A stretch of 64,000 nt of DNA from assembly GCF_027924405.1 (NCBI RefSeq), contig NZ_AP026978.1, positions 4,092,001 through 4,156,000 of the forward strand, given 5' to 3'. Source of the DNA: Nocardia sputorum. GTDB lineage: Bacteria; Actinomycetota; Actinomycetes; Mycobacteriales; Mycobacteriaceae. Both the position numbers and the translations under genes were made by a program. Under the pieces are notes generated by a model that saw only the letters and a list, made by a program, of their open reading frames with translations, ran no database searches and was not told the DNA's origin. Shown here piece by piece: positions 27,154 to 36,028 of this stretch. Numbering within the stretch: the stretch's first letter is position 1; each line of letters starts with the position of its first letter.

Positions 27154-28827
27154 ATGTCCCACAGCAGCCCCGAGGCGGACGTCCTCGTCGTCGGCGCCGG
27201 GCTGGCCGGCCTGGTCGCCACGCACGAACTGGTCAAGGCCGGCCGCACCGTGCACGTACTGGACCAGGAGAACCGCAACAATCTGGGCGGCCAGGCGTTC
27301 TGGTCGCTGGGCGGCCTCTTCTTCGTCGACAGCCCGGAGCAGCGGCGCCTGGGCATCAAGGACTCCTACGAACTGGCCCTGCAGGACTGGCTCGGCTCGG
27401 CCGGGTTCGACCGCGACGACGAGGACAAGTGGGCCCGGCAGTGGGCGCAGGCATATGTGCGGTTCGCGGCCACCGAGAAGCGCGAGTACCTGCGCGAGCT
27501 CGGCTTGCGGGTGACGCCGCTGGTCGGTTGGGCCGAACGCGGCGGCGACCGCGCCGACGGACACGGCAACTCGGTGCCGCGTTTCCACCTCACCTGGGGC
27601 ACCGGACCCGAAGTGGTCCGGGTCTTCGCCGAGCCGGTTCTGGAAGGTGAACGGCGCGGACTGGTCCATTTCGGGTTCCGCCACCGGGTGGACGAACTGA
27701 TCGTGGAAGACGACGCGGTGGTCGGCGTGCGCGGCGTCGTGCTCGAGGACACCGACCTCGACCGTGGACGCGCGTCGTCCCGGACCGTCGTCGGCGAGTT
27801 CGAATACCGTGCCCAGGCCGTCATCGTGGCCTCCGGCGGCATCGGCCACAACCACGAGCTGATCCGCCGCAACTGGCCCACCGAACGGCTCGGTCCGTGC
27901 CCGCAGACCATGATCTCCGGCGTGCCCGCGCACGTCGACGGCCGGATGCTCGCCATCACCGAGGCCGCGGGCGGCGCCATCGTCAACCGGGACCGCATGT
28001 GGCACTACACCGAGGGCATCGTCAACTGGGATCCGATCTGGCCCGACCATGCCATCCGGATCATCCCCGGGCCGTCCTCGATGTGGTTCGACGCGAACGG
28101 AAAGCGCCTTCCCGCACCGTGTTTCCCCGGATTCGACACCAACACGACGATGAAGGAGATCCTGAAGACCGGCTACGACTACTCCTGGTTCGTGCTCACG
28201 CAGTCGATCATCGAGAAGGAATTCGCGCTGTCGGGCTCCGAGCAGAACCCGGACATCACCGGCAAGGACCTCAAGCTCACCCTGAAAAGCCGCGTCGCCA
28301 AGGGCGCGCCGGGGCCGGTCGAAGCGTTCAAACAGCACGGCGTCGATTTCGTGGTGGCGGACACGCTGCGGGAGCTCGTCGCGGGCATGAACAAGATCGC
28401 GCGCGGGCCGGAGCTGGACTACGACGACCTGGAACGCCAGATCGTCGCGCGCGACCGGGAACTCGCGAACAAGTACAGCAAGGACAGCCAGCTGATGGCG
28501 ATCGACAACGCGCGCCGGTATTTCGGCGACAAGGCGGGCCGGGTCGCCAAACCGCACCGGATCCTCGATCCGGACGCGGGCCCGCTCATCGCCGTGCGAC
28601 TCAACATCCTCACCCGCAAGACGCTGGGCGGCTTGCAGACCGACCTGAACTCCCAAGTCATCCGGCCGGACGGCACGCCGTTCCCCGGCCTGTACGCCGC
28701 GGGCGAGGTCGCCGGATTCGGTGGCGGCGGCGTGCACGGGTACAACGCGCTGGAGGGCACCTTCCTCGGCGGGTGTATCTTCTCCGGCCGGGCGGCCGGG
28801 CGTGCGCTGGCCGCGAAACGGAGCTGA
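27154..28827 (+). CDS. FAD-binding dehydrogenase, 3-ketosteroid-dehydrogenase-like (Rv0785-like)
   Basis: Flavoprotein of 557 residues. The N-terminal FAD fold is VLVVGAGLAGLVATHELVKA (10-29), followed by NNLGGQAFWSLGGLFFVDS and the C-terminal FAD clamp AAGEVAGFGGGGVHGYNALE with LGGCIFSGRAAG. The overall layout matches the fumarate-reductase/KstD superfamily and the mycobacterial Rv0785 group. KstD introduces the steroid 1,2 double bond, but the substrate of this branch is not known. I start it at the ATG at 27154 because GAAGG is six bases upstream; the ATG at 27148 overlaps that site. Confidence 0.88.
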   Translation: MSHSSPEADVLVVGAGLAGLVATHELVKAGRTVHVLDQENRNNLGGQAFWSLGGLFFVDSPEQRRLGIKDSYELALQDWLGSAGFDRDDEDKWARQWAQAYVRFAATEKREYLRELGLRVTPLVGWAERGGDRADGHGNSVPRFHLTWGTGPEVVRVFAEPVLEGERRGLVHFGFRHRVDELIVEDDAVVGVRGVVLEDTDLDRGRASSRTVVGEFEYRAQAVIVASGGIGHNHELIRRNWPTERLGPCPQTMISGVPAHVDGRMLAITEAAGGAIVNRDRMWHYTEGIVNWDPIWPDHAIRIIPGPSSMWFDANGKRLPAPCFPGFDTNTTMKEILKTGYDYSWFVLTQSIIEKEFALSGSEQNPDITGKDLKLTLKSRVAKGAPGPVEAFKQHGVDFVVADTLRELVAGMNKIARGPELDYDDLERQIVARDRELANKYSKDSQLMAIDNARRYFGDKAGRVAKPHRILDPDAGPLIAVRLNILTRKTLGGLQTDLNSQVIRPDGTPFPGLYAAGEVAGFGGGGVHGYNALEGTFLGGCIFSGRAAGRALAAKRS

Positions 28828-28830
28828 TCG

Positions 28831-29730
28831 CTACCGCCTGCACCCCGACGCGACGGTGGCGGGCTCCGTCGCCGTGACGAGCGACGGCGACGACGTGAAC
28901 GACGGAGCGCCGGAGTAGAGCCGGGTACCCGCCGCGTACCGGCCCGGCTCGACCTGCACCCCGGTGATCTCGGCCTCGTTGCCGAAGACATCCGTCACCC
29001 GCGCGGTGAACGGGCCCCGCCCGACGCCGGAGAGGGTCCAGTAGTTGTCGGCCCGTCGGGCGAGCGGTCGCCATGGCCCACCCCCCGCGGGGCGGACAGC
29101 CGCCTCGCGCAACGGATTGCCCGTGCCGCCGAACAGGATGCCGAACCAGGACGCGGACGAATCCGGCTGCACCTCGTAAGTCAGCTCCTGCGCCGGCTGC
29201 GGATCGCGGACCAGGCGGTAACCGACCCGCGCCACCCCGTCGTGCGGTTCGGCGATCCGCTCGAACGCCGCCGCGCTCAGAGCCAGTTGTCCCGAAGCGC
29301 AGGCCGGGCAGTGTTCGACCACCAGCGCCCGGACCGTCCCGCGCGGACCCGTGATGTCCAGATACGCGCCGCAGAGGTCGGCGCGGCCGTAGTCGGGAGT
29401 CGACAGCCCCGCGTAGTAGCCATCCGCCGCCAGCTCGCGGAAGGAACACGACACCTGGGCGCCGAACACGAAATAACGTGCCTCGGCCGACGTGTCCGGC
29501 CCGAGAGGCGCGAAAGTCACGACGGAAACCGGTAATCGGGACGGCGCGGGCGCCTGGGGAAGCGGGTTGGCCGCACCGCAGGTAGGCGCGGACGGCCGCA
29601 CCAGCCAGACGACCACCGCGACGGTGGCCAGCACGCCTGCCGCAAACCATAGCCATTCGGAACGGAATGGCCGCTCTCGGATCGGTACCCGGTGCATCGC
29701 TTCCCCGACTCCGGCTCGCCGACTGTCCAT
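28831..29730 (-). CDS. Membrane-anchored expansin-like protein
   Basis: Protein of 299 residues with one N-terminal membrane segment (WLWFAAGVLATVAVVVWLV, about 26-44), so it is exported and anchored or cleaved. The outer part resembles bacterial expansins (EXLX1): a double-psi barrel with GYYAGLSTPDYGRADLCGAY, HCPACASGQLALS and YRLVRDP, then a beta-rich CBM63-like domain with SSASWFGILFGGTGNPL and WTLSGVGRGPFTARVTDVFG. Expansins loosen polysaccharide walls without hydrolysis. The conserved Asp of the DLS motif reads Ala here (QLALS), which casts doubt on classical activity. Its 3' end faces that of the flavoprotein gene. Confidence 0.8.
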   Translation of the reverse strand: MDSRRAGVGEAMHRVPIRERPFRSEWLWFAAGVLATVAVVVWLVRPSAPTCGAANPLPQAPAPSRLPVSVVTFAPLGPDTSAEARYFVFGAQVSCSFRELAADGYYAGLSTPDYGRADLCGAYLDITGPRGTVRALVVEHCPACASGQLALSAAAFERIAEPHDGVARVGYRLVRDPQPAQELTYEVQPDSSASWFGILFGGTGNPLREAAVRPAGGGPWRPLARRADNYWTLSGVGRGPFTARVTDVFGNEAEITGVQVEPGRYAAGTRLYSGAPSFTSSPSLVTATEPATVASGCRR

Positions 29731-29792
29731 CCTGACCTCATCAGGAAAGCAGCCCAGCCGCTCGCGCGCAGCGCGAACGGAAATTCTTCACG

Positions 29793-30632
29793 TCAACGTC
29801 GGCGCGCCTGCCGAGGGAAGAGGTTTCGTCCCGCCTCCTGAGCGACCTCGGCCAGCGCGCGGGCCAGCCGCGCGGTGTCCGGCACCACACGATCGGCACC
29901 GGCCCGGCCCGACAGCGACACCGCGGCGACCGCCACGCCACGTCCGCGGATCGGCACGGCCACGCACGCGAGACCGGGCACGGACTCCTCGTTGTCGACG
30001 GCGACGCCTTGGCGGTTACGGATGCGGCCGAGTTCGCGATGCAGTTCGGCCCGGTCGGCGAGCGTGCGCGCGGTCAGCTGCGGCAGGCGATCCCGGAAGG
30101 ACGCCTCCACGACGCTCGGGTCCAACGTGGCCAGCAGCGCTTTGCCGAGCGCCGTGCTGTGCGCGGGCATCCGGCCGCCGAGCCGCGTGGGCACGCTCGC
30201 GGCGACCCGGCCGCCCACCTTGTCCAGATACAGCACGTCGCGCCCATCCAGCACGCCGAGATGGCCGACCATTCCGGTCTGCTGGCACACGTCGTGCAGG
30301 AGCGGGCTCACCGCGTCCCGGATCTCGTTGTGGTCGGCGGCGAGCCCACCCAGCTCCAGCGTGCGCAGGCCGAGCCGGTAGCCGCCGGGGGCGTGCGCCA
30401 GCCAGCGCAGCCGGATCAGCTGGTCGAGGATGCGGTGCACGGTGGAGCGCGGCAGCCCGGTGCGCTCGGACAGTTCGATGAGGGTGAGCGCAGGCGTCGC
30501 GCCGTCGAACGCCTCCAGGATCAGCGTCATCCGCTCGATCATCGACGCCGGGGGCCGGCCCGGCCGTGTTGCCTGTCCGGATCCGGTGGATAACTCCCCC
30601 GGCTCGGGATCGGTCATCACCTCGACCGTCAA
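29793..30632 (-). CDS. IclR-family transcriptional regulator
   Basis: Regulator of about 279 residues. The winged helix (about 30-90) contains LIELSERTGLPRSTVHRIL and YRLGLRTLELG, and the effector domain includes HLGVLDGRDVLYLDKVGG, MPAHSTALGKALLA and VPGLACVAVPIRGRG. The start is debatable: a TTG at 30632 has GGAGG six bases upstream, while the ATG at 30617 has GAGG only three bases away; I prefer the TTG. The adjacent genes do not reveal a target pathway. IclR proteins often control aromatic or acid catabolism. Confidence 0.88.
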   Translation of the reverse strand: MTVEVMTDPEPGELSTGSGQATRPGRPPASMIERMTLILEAFDGATPALTLIELSERTGLPRSTVHRILDQLIRLRWLAHAPGGYRLGLRTLELGGLAADHNEIRDAVSPLLHDVCQQTGMVGHLGVLDGRDVLYLDKVGGRVAASVPTRLGGRMPAHSTALGKALLATLDPSVVEASFRDRLPQLTARTLADRAELHRELGRIRNRQGVAVDNEESVPGLACVAVPIRGRGVAVAAVSLSGRAGADRVVPDTARLARALAEVAQEAGRNLFPRQARRR

Positions 30633-30672
30633 TTCCAACCTCCACGCGTGCTCGCGTAGAGCTTAGAGGTCG

Positions 30673-30933
30673 CTACGCGGACCCGTGCGCGGAATCCGCG
30701 AGGCCGGCCAGCCACTCGCGGGTGTACCGCTCGGCCAGCAGCGGCAAGAAGTTCGCGATGGTGGCGTTGTCGGCGACATGGTCGTACGACGACTGCAGAT
30801 GGTCCTCGATCGCGGCTTCGCTTGCCACGCCGTCGAATTCGTTCTCCAAGCGCTGCGCCGCCGCTTTCAAGGCGAGTTCCTGGTCGAGTGCTGTTTCCTG
30901 ATTCGGCTCGTGGGTGGCGGGACGGTCGGTCAT
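30673..30933 (-). CDS. Small three-helix-bundle dimerization-domain protein
   Basis: Acidic protein of 86 residues, almost entirely helical. The core LENEFDGVASEAAIEDHLQ followed by SSYDHVADNATIANFLPLLA and ERYTREWL resembles the small three-helix bundle found alone, or at the N-terminus of ArsC-like phosphatases, in mycobacteria. The real start is the ATG at 30933, with AGGGGA eight bases upstream; the longer open frame to 31110 is not supported. Its function is unknown. It is divergent from the NTF2-like gene, and a KstR-like box lies in the 216-bp gap between them. Confidence 0.72.
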   Translation of the reverse strand: MTDRPATHEPNQETALDQELALKAAAQRLENEFDGVASEAAIEDHLQSSYDHVADNATIANFLPLLAERYTREWLAGLADSAHGSA

Positions 30934-31102
30934 CGCAGATTCCCCTGGTCGTGACGAGATCGGTACCCGGGCGCCGTCGTGGCCGCACGTCGGCGCCCGT
31001 CCTCCGGGTACCCGGTCGAGCCGGTTCGACACCCACCGAGGGCTCCGGTCGGACAGCCGCGCCTGCCCGCCACCCGCTCGGATCACCGGGCCAGGCCGAA
31101 AG

Positions 31103-31116
31103 TAGAACACGTTCTT
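31103..31116. promoter_or_regulatory. Near-perfect KstR-type operator
   Basis: TAGAACACGTTCTT matches the KstR consensus TNNAACNNGTTNNA at all fixed positions but the last, and its core AGAACACGTTCT is fully palindromic. It lies 34 bp before the ATG at 31150 and 170 bp upstream of the small gene starting at 30933, so the NTF2-like gene is the likelier target. Confidence 0.72.
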
Positions 31117-31149
31117 GTATGTCGCCGCCGGGCGTGCCAGGCTCTATCA

Positions 31150-31626
31150 ATGGATCTCGACGCCATCGAAGCCGTCCGCCAGCTCAAGTACCGGTACTTC
31201 CGGACACTCGACCTCAAAGCGTGGGACGAGTTCGCCGACACCCTCGCCGTCGACGCTCGGGGACGCTACGGCACCCACGCCATGGGCGAGCCGCTGCACC
31301 TGGACGGGCGCGACGCCATCACCGCGTTCATGCGGGAGAATCTCGGTCCCACACTCGTCACGGTCCACATCGCCAACCACCCGGAGATACGCGTCGAGGG
31401 CGACACGGCCACGGGGTCGTGGGCCTTCGAGGACACCGTGCTCGCGACCGAATACGGGGTGCTGATTCGTGGGGCCGGATACTACACCGACACCTACCGC
31501 CGTGACGCCGACGGCGATTGGCGTATCGCGTCCACCGGGTACCGCCGCATCTACGAGTCCATGCAGTCGCTGGCGGACACCCCCAGCTTCAAATTGCTGT
31601 CGAACATGTGGACGCCGGAGACGTGA
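31150..31626 (+). CDS. NTF2/SnoaL-like protein, putative KstR target
   Basis: Small cone-shaped-fold protein of 158 residues. The pattern AIEAVRQLKYRYFRTLDLKA, then FADTLAVDARGRYG, GRDAITAFMRENLG, TVHIANHPEIRVEGDTATG and DTYRRDADGDWRIASTGYRR, is typical of SnoaL_4-type cyclases, dehydratases or ketosteroid-isomerase-like proteins. Conserved polar residues (Tyr16, Asp21, Asp28) line the expected pocket. The KstR-like box upstream suggests a step in sterol side-chain or ring degradation. It begins at the ATG at 31150; the ribosome site (CCAGG) is modest. Confidence 0.83.
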   Translation: MDLDAIEAVRQLKYRYFRTLDLKAWDEFADTLAVDARGRYGTHAMGEPLHLDGRDAITAFMRENLGPTLVTVHIANHPEIRVEGDTATGSWAFEDTVLATEYGVLIRGAGYYTDTYRRDADGDWRIASTGYRRIYESMQSLADTPSFKLLSNMWTPET

Positions 31627-31710
31627 TCGCGGGGCGCCGGGTCCGAAATCGGTCCACTATCGGCCCGGTGGCGCTGGACGATCCGGCGCGGCCCGGCGGA
31701 TGCTGCGACC

Positions 31711-32763
31711 ATGCCCTCCCTAGCGCCTGACGAATTCACGCCCGAGACCACCTACCTGAACACCGCTTCCTTCGGCCTGCCATCCGCCCGGGCCCTGGCC
31801 GCGGTGCGCGACGCGAGTGCGAGCTGGGCGTCCGGCCGCGGCGCGCCGACATCCGAGGTGGATCGACTGGCACCGACCCTCCGCGCCGGATTCGCCCGCC
31901 TGCTCGATGGCGCGACCGCCGACGACATCGCGCTCGGAAGCGGTGTGGCGGGCCTGATCGCCCCCGTGGCCAACGCATTGCCGTCCGGCGCGGAGGTCCT
32001 GTTGCCGGAAGGCGAATTCGCCTCGGTCTCCATGCCTTTCGTCTACCGGGACGACCTCGTCGTGCGCTTCGTTCCGTTGGCGGAACTGGCCGCGCAGGTG
32101 CGCCCGGAGACGGCGCTGGTAGCGGTGAGCGTGGTCCAATCCGCGGACGGCCGCGTCACCGATCTGGCCGAACTACGCGCGGTCACCCGGGCCAACGGCG
32201 CGCGCCTGCTCGTGGACGCCACCCAGGCCGCGGGCTGGCTGCCCCTGCGCTTCGCCGACGCGGACTATTGGGTCTGCGCCACCTTCAAATGGCTCATCGG
32301 CGCGCGCAGTGTCGCGTTCCTCGCCACGCCGCGCGAGTTCGTTCCACTGCTGCGTCCGATCGGGTCCAGCTGGTACGCCGCCGAGGACCGCTGGGCCGAG
32401 CTGTACCGCCCCACCGCGTTGCCCACCACAGCCCGCCGCTTCGACACCACACCCGATTGGCTCGGCGTCGTGGCGGCGCTGCGAGGACTGTCGCTGATCG
32501 AGGAACTGACGGTCGACAAGATCGGCGCGCACGACCTCGAACTCGCCGACCGATTCCGCGACGGACTGCGCGAATTGGGTTTCGAACCCGTCTCGGCGCG
32601 CTCCCCGATCGTCTCCGTCCCGGGCGCGGCGGACCTGGCGCCCCGCCTCGAGCAAGCCGAGGTGATCGCCTCGGCGCGCGGCGGCGGTCTGCGCTTCGCC
32701 TTCCACCTCTACAACAGCGCCGAGGACGTCGAACGGGCGTTGTCGGCGCTGCGGTCCGGATAG
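31711..32763 (+). CDS. Class V aminotransferase-fold PLP enzyme
   Basis: PLP enzyme of 350 residues of the cysteine desulfurase/kynureninase fold. The PLP-pocket Asp169 and Gln172 (LLVDATQAAG) and the Schiff-base Lys193 (CATFKWLIGARS) are visible. It is shorter than IscS-type desulfurases and lacks their conserved C-terminal cysteine loop, so it more resembles EgtE-like or uncharacterised aminotransferases. No other ergothioneine genes are present, so that role is not supported. It is convergent with the reductase gene across a roughly 200-bp gap with only a weak hairpin (CGTGT-ACCC-ACACG near 32893). Confidence 0.82.
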   Translation: MPSLAPDEFTPETTYLNTASFGLPSARALAAVRDASASWASGRGAPTSEVDRLAPTLRAGFARLLDGATADDIALGSGVAGLIAPVANALPSGAEVLLPEGEFASVSMPFVYRDDLVVRFVPLAELAAQVRPETALVAVSVVQSADGRVTDLAELRAVTRANGARLLVDATQAAGWLPLRFADADYWVCATFKWLIGARSVAFLATPREFVPLLRPIGSSWYAAEDRWAELYRPTALPTTARRFDTTPDWLGVVAALRGLSLIEELTVDKIGAHDLELADRFRDGLRELGFEPVSARSPIVSVPGAADLAPRLEQAEVIASARGGGLRFAFHLYNSAEDVERALSALRSG

Positions 32764-32961
32764 TCCGTCGCGGCCGCACGCCCGGCCAGAACAGGGCGGG
32801 GGCGTGACGACCACCGGAACGCCGAGCACGCACTGTCAGCACACCGAGCCGACTCCCTTCCGGCCCCCGCACGGGCAGCGGATCGTTCGGAACGTGTACC
32901 CACACGAATCGGTCGCTGATGAGCGCCGATCTGGTACCCACGCCATCGAGGCGCGGTCGGT

Positions 32962-34035
32962 TCACCGACCGGGCCGTTGCGCGGGTGCGGTGATCAGCGG
33001 CAGATCGAGCGCGGTGAGAATTCCGGCGGGAGCGGAGACCACCGCGGGAACCGCGTTGACGATGCGCATACCGGTCGCCAGCAGGGTCGCGTGGTTGTGG
33101 TCTCCGTTGCGGCTCGAGGTCACCAGGTCCATCGCGTAGCTGGGCTCGCCGGTGATCTCGACCCGGTAGGACCCCTCGGGGTGCGCGGGCTGCGGCCACT
33201 CCGGGCACAGGTCCTGGCGCAACCGCGTCACGTGCTCGAGCACCGTGACGGGCACATCGCCGACCATGCCCCGCACTTCGAAACGCAATGCCGCCGCGGT
33301 TCCCTCGGCGATGTGCCCGGTCGCGATGTCGAACGACTCCGGCGCCGGGACCCGCTCGTAGGTCTCGGTGACCGCATCCAGGGTGACCCCGATCCCCGCC
33401 GCGAGCTGGCGGACCGTGCCGCCCCAGGCGAGGGAGAGCACCCCGGGCTGCAACAACATGGGGATCTCGTCGAGGGGCTTGCCGAAGCCCATGATGTCGA
33501 ACATGACCTCCCGGTTGTCGTAGCTGGCGTAGTCCACGATCTCCAGGCAGCGCACTTCGTCGATGCGCAGACACGTCCCCGCGAGTGCGAGCGGCAGCAG
33601 GTCGTTGGCGAAACCCGGGTCGATGCCGTTCACCCACAGCGACGAATTCCCTTGCGCGGCCGCCTCCTGCACCGGCTTCAGCAGGTCGTCGGGCAGCACG
33701 CCGTAGGGGTACTGGAAGAACACCGGCGCGCAGGCGACGACATTGATTCCGGCGGCCAGGATGCGCTGGAGGTCCTGCACGGCCTCGAAGAGCCGGTTGT
33801 CGGTCATCGAGCAATAGACGACGCAGTCCGGGCGCGCCGCGAGCAACGCGTCGGCGTCGGTCGTCGCGGTGACCCCGACCGGATCGAGTCCTGCGAGGGT
33901 TCCCGCGTCCTTTCCGTCTTTGGCTGGGCCCGAGACCCACACGCCGGTCAGCTCCAATTCGGGATGGGCGATGACGCCGGCCAGGGCATGCCTGCCCACA
34001 TTGCCGGTGCCCCAGTGCACTACGCGATATGTCAT
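32962..34035 (-). CDS. Dihydrodipicolinate-reductase-like / amine dehydrogenase family protein
   Basis: NAD(P)-dependent reductase of 357 residues. The N-terminal Rossmann motif is RVVHWGTGNVGRHALAGV (4-21), with DCVVYCSMTDNR and INVVACAPVFFQYPYG. The C-terminal domain resembles 2,4-diaminopentanoate dehydrogenase (Ord) relatives that are abundant in mycobacteria and Nocardia and mostly uncharacterised. The ATG at 34035 is one base after the stop of the SDR gene, so the two are translationally coupled and probably catalyse linked redox steps. Confidence 0.85.
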   Translation of the reverse strand: MTYRVVHWGTGNVGRHALAGVIAHPELELTGVWVSGPAKDGKDAGTLAGLDPVGVTATTDADALLAARPDCVVYCSMTDNRLFEAVQDLQRILAAGINVVACAPVFFQYPYGVLPDDLLKPVQEAAAQGNSSLWVNGIDPGFANDLLPLALAGTCLRIDEVRCLEIVDYASYDNREVMFDIMGFGKPLDEIPMLLQPGVLSLAWGGTVRQLAAGIGVTLDAVTETYERVPAPESFDIATGHIAEGTAAALRFEVRGMVGDVPVTVLEHVTRLRQDLCPEWPQPAHPEGSYRVEITGEPSYAMDLVTSSRNGDHNHATLLATGMRIVNAVPAVVSAPAGILTALDLPLITAPAQRPGR

Positions 34036-34036
34036 G

Positions 34037-34828
34037 TCACAGATCCGGGATCGGGAGGTCGAGATTCGGGATGATCAAGCCGCCGTCGGGCTCGAGAATC
34101 TTGCCGGTGAGGTATTTGCCCGCGGGCGACACCAGGTAGAGCGCGGCCGCGGCGATGTCCTCGGGTTCTCCGATGTGGTGCAGCGGCGTCTTCGACTCCA
34201 ATTCGGCACGCATGGCGTCGTTTCCGGCGACGATCTCCAGAGCGGAGGTCAGGATGGAGCCGGGCGCGATCGCGTTCACCCGGATACGCGGATTCAGGTC
34301 GAGAGCGGCGAGTTTGGTGTAGTGGGCCAGCGCAGCCTTGGCGGTGCCGTATGCCGCGAACGCGCGCCCCGGCAGCCGCCCCATCGTGGACGTGATGTTC
34401 AGAATCGAACCGCCACCGGCGGTCTCGAGCATGCGCGGCACCGCGGCCCGGACGAGGGCGTGCGCGTTGGTGACATTGAAGTCGAACGCGTCCCGCAGCG
34501 CCTGCGGCGTCGTGTCCAGCAACGGGCACGGCAGCGCTCCGCCTACGTTGTTGACCACGATGTCGAGTCGCCCGAAGCGGTCGACCGCCGCCGCGGCCAG
34601 CGCCGCCGTCGCCTCGGCGTCGCTCAGGTCGGCAGGCACCACGTGCGCCTGGCGTCCGGCGGCGGCGACGCGCTCGGCGACCTCGTCGAGCTGACTCTTG
34701 GTCCGTGCGGCGATCACGACGTCCGCGCCCGCCTCCGCGAACGCGACGGCGATGGCCGCGCCGAGGCCGCGCCCTGCGCCGGTGACTATCGCGACCTGAT
34801 CGTCTATCCGGAACCGATCCAGAATCAT
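34037..34828 (-). CDS. SDR-family oxidoreductase
   Basis: Classical short-chain dehydrogenase of 263 residues. The cofactor motif is TGAGRGLG (16-23), with NNVG (93-96), catalytic Ser147 (NITSTMG) and the Tyr160/Lys164 pair (YGTAK). The C-terminus [17 protein letters not shown] is slightly extended. It resembles 3-oxoacyl-ACP or hydroxysteroid dehydrogenases; the sequence alone cannot choose. The ATG at 34828 has GGGAG upstream. The first gene of a two-gene unit, it is divergent from an IclR regulator, with a perfect palindrome between them. Confidence 0.9.
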   Translation of the reverse strand: MILDRFRIDDQVAIVTGAGRGLGAAIAVAFAEAGADVVIAARTKSQLDEVAERVAAAGRQAHVVPADLSDAEATAALAAAAVDRFGRLDIVVNNVGGALPCPLLDTTPQALRDAFDFNVTNAHALVRAAVPRMLETAGGGSILNITSTMGRLPGRAFAAYGTAKAALAHYTKLAALDLNPRIRVNAIAPGSILTSALEIVAGNDAMRAELESKTPLHHIGEPEDIAAAALYLVSPAGKYLTGKILEPDGGLIIPNLDLPIPDL

Positions 34829-34850
34829 TCGGGCTCCCTACCCGTCGACC

Positions 34851-34864
34851 GTCGAATATTCGAC
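34851..34864. promoter_or_regulatory. Palindromic operator between the SDR operon and the IclR gene
   Basis: GTCGAATATTCGAC is a perfect 14-bp palindrome located 23 bp upstream of the SDR ATG and about 65 bp upstream of the iclR ATG. A TAATAT -10-like element for the iclR gene follows at 34876. Binding by the adjacent IclR protein is the natural inference. Confidence 0.7.
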
Positions 34865-34928
34865 AGTGTCTGATGTAATATTCGTCATCGTAAGTCGCTC
34901 ACCCGAGCCGGGACAAGGGGTTGCCGCC

Positions 34929-35810
34929 ATGCCGGACCGATCCGCGTCGCCGCCCACGCGGCGCGTCGTCGACATCGTGTCGCTGCTGGCGACGTCAGGG
35001 GAGCCGATCAGCGTCGCCGGCATCGCCGAGCGGCTCGGCATCGCCCGCGCGACCGCGACCGCCATCCTCGCCGAACTGGACGGGGCGGGGTGGGTCGTCC
35101 GTGATTCGGCTCGTGGCTACGGCATCGGGCCTGCGCTCGCCGGACTGCACGGCGCCGCGCTTCCCCAAGGGGTGGGCGAGCTCCTCGTCGGCCTGGCCGC
35201 GCGGACCGGGTACGGCGCCACCTTCAGCCGCATCGAGCCGGACCGGCTCACCGTGCTCGACGTCCGGCACGGCGTCGACCGGGTCGTGCCCGGAATCCCG
35301 GTGGGGCATCGCATTCCGCTGCAGTTCCCCGCCGGTGCGAGCGTGATGCCGTGGCGGTCCGCGCAGGAGCAGAACACTTGGCTGGCTACCGCGACCGACG
35401 CCGACCAGCGCATCGCCGGTGCGCTGCTGGCGCTGGTGCGGGAGCGGGGGGTCGCGGTTTTCCGTCCACGGGCCGACGACGCGGGCATGGTCGATCTGCT
35501 CGCCGATCTGCTCGGCGCGGTCGGATCCGAACTGCTGCGACCGCATCTGCGTACGCGCGCGCTTCGCCAGCTCGCCGCGCTCACGTCCCGGCCTTTCACC
35601 CGGGCGGAGCTGGATTCGGACGAGATATTGCCGCTGAGTTATCTGGCGGCGCCGGTTTTCGACGCGAGCGGCACCGCGGCCTACGAAATTCAGCTGGGAC
35701 CGTTGCGCGCCGCGACGACGCGCGTGGAACGCGAGGAATTCGTAGATGCGACGCGTAGCGCGGCGCGTGAATTGACGACCGCGCTCACCGCGGGCCGGCA
35801 CGGCAAATAA
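34929..35810 (+). CDS. IclR-like transcriptional regulator
   Basis: Regulator of 293 residues. The N-terminal winged helix contains ISVAGIAERLGIARATATAI (about 27-46), followed by an atypical effector domain with GYGATFSRIEPDRLTVLDVR and LPLSYLAAPVFDASGTAAYE. It belongs to the IclR-type family but is more divergent than the copy at 29793. The ATG at 34929 has AAGGGG upstream; a longer frame to 34866 is not needed. It is divergent from the SDR/reductase operon and probably regulates it through the palindrome at 34851. Confidence 0.86.
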   Translation: MPDRSASPPTRRVVDIVSLLATSGEPISVAGIAERLGIARATATAILAELDGAGWVVRDSARGYGIGPALAGLHGAALPQGVGELLVGLAARTGYGATFSRIEPDRLTVLDVRHGVDRVVPGIPVGHRIPLQFPAGASVMPWRSAQEQNTWLATATDADQRIAGALLALVRERGVAVFRPRADDAGMVDLLADLLGAVGSELLRPHLRTRALRQLAALTSRPFTRAELDSDEILPLSYLAAPVFDASGTAAYEIQLGPLRAATTRVEREEFVDATRSAARELTTALTAGRHGK

Positions 35811-35867
35811 TTGTCCGAATGAATGGCGTCAGCCATCGACGATGATTGTCGAGCAGGTGCTCAAATG

Positions 35868-35902
35868 CCGATAGGGGACCCAGTAACTGGGTCCCCTATC
35901 GG
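35868..35902 (-). terminator. Terminator of the rRNA operon
   Basis: A perfect 16-bp inverted repeat (CCGATAGGGGACCCAG and its complement) with a 3-nt loop lies eight bases after the 5S rRNA. It is one of the strongest hairpins in the window and lacks a U-tract. Confidence 0.92.
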
Positions 35903-35910
35903 AAAGGATG

Positions 35911-36028
35911 TTCCGGCGGTGTCCTACTCTCCCACACCCTGTCGAGTGCAGTACCATCGGCGCTGGCAGGCTTAGCTTCCGGGTTCGGAATGGGACCGGG
36001 CGTTTCCCCACCGCTATGGCCGCCGTAA
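35911..36028 (-). rRNA. rrf: 5S ribosomal RNA
   Basis: The minus strand begins TTACGGCGGCCATAGCGG and contains CCCGGTCCCATTCCGAACC and GGAAGCTAAGCC, and ends near GGTGTCCTAC read on the plus strand. The length is about 118 nt. It is the last gene of the rRNA operon. Ends are approximate by a few bases. Confidence 0.96.
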
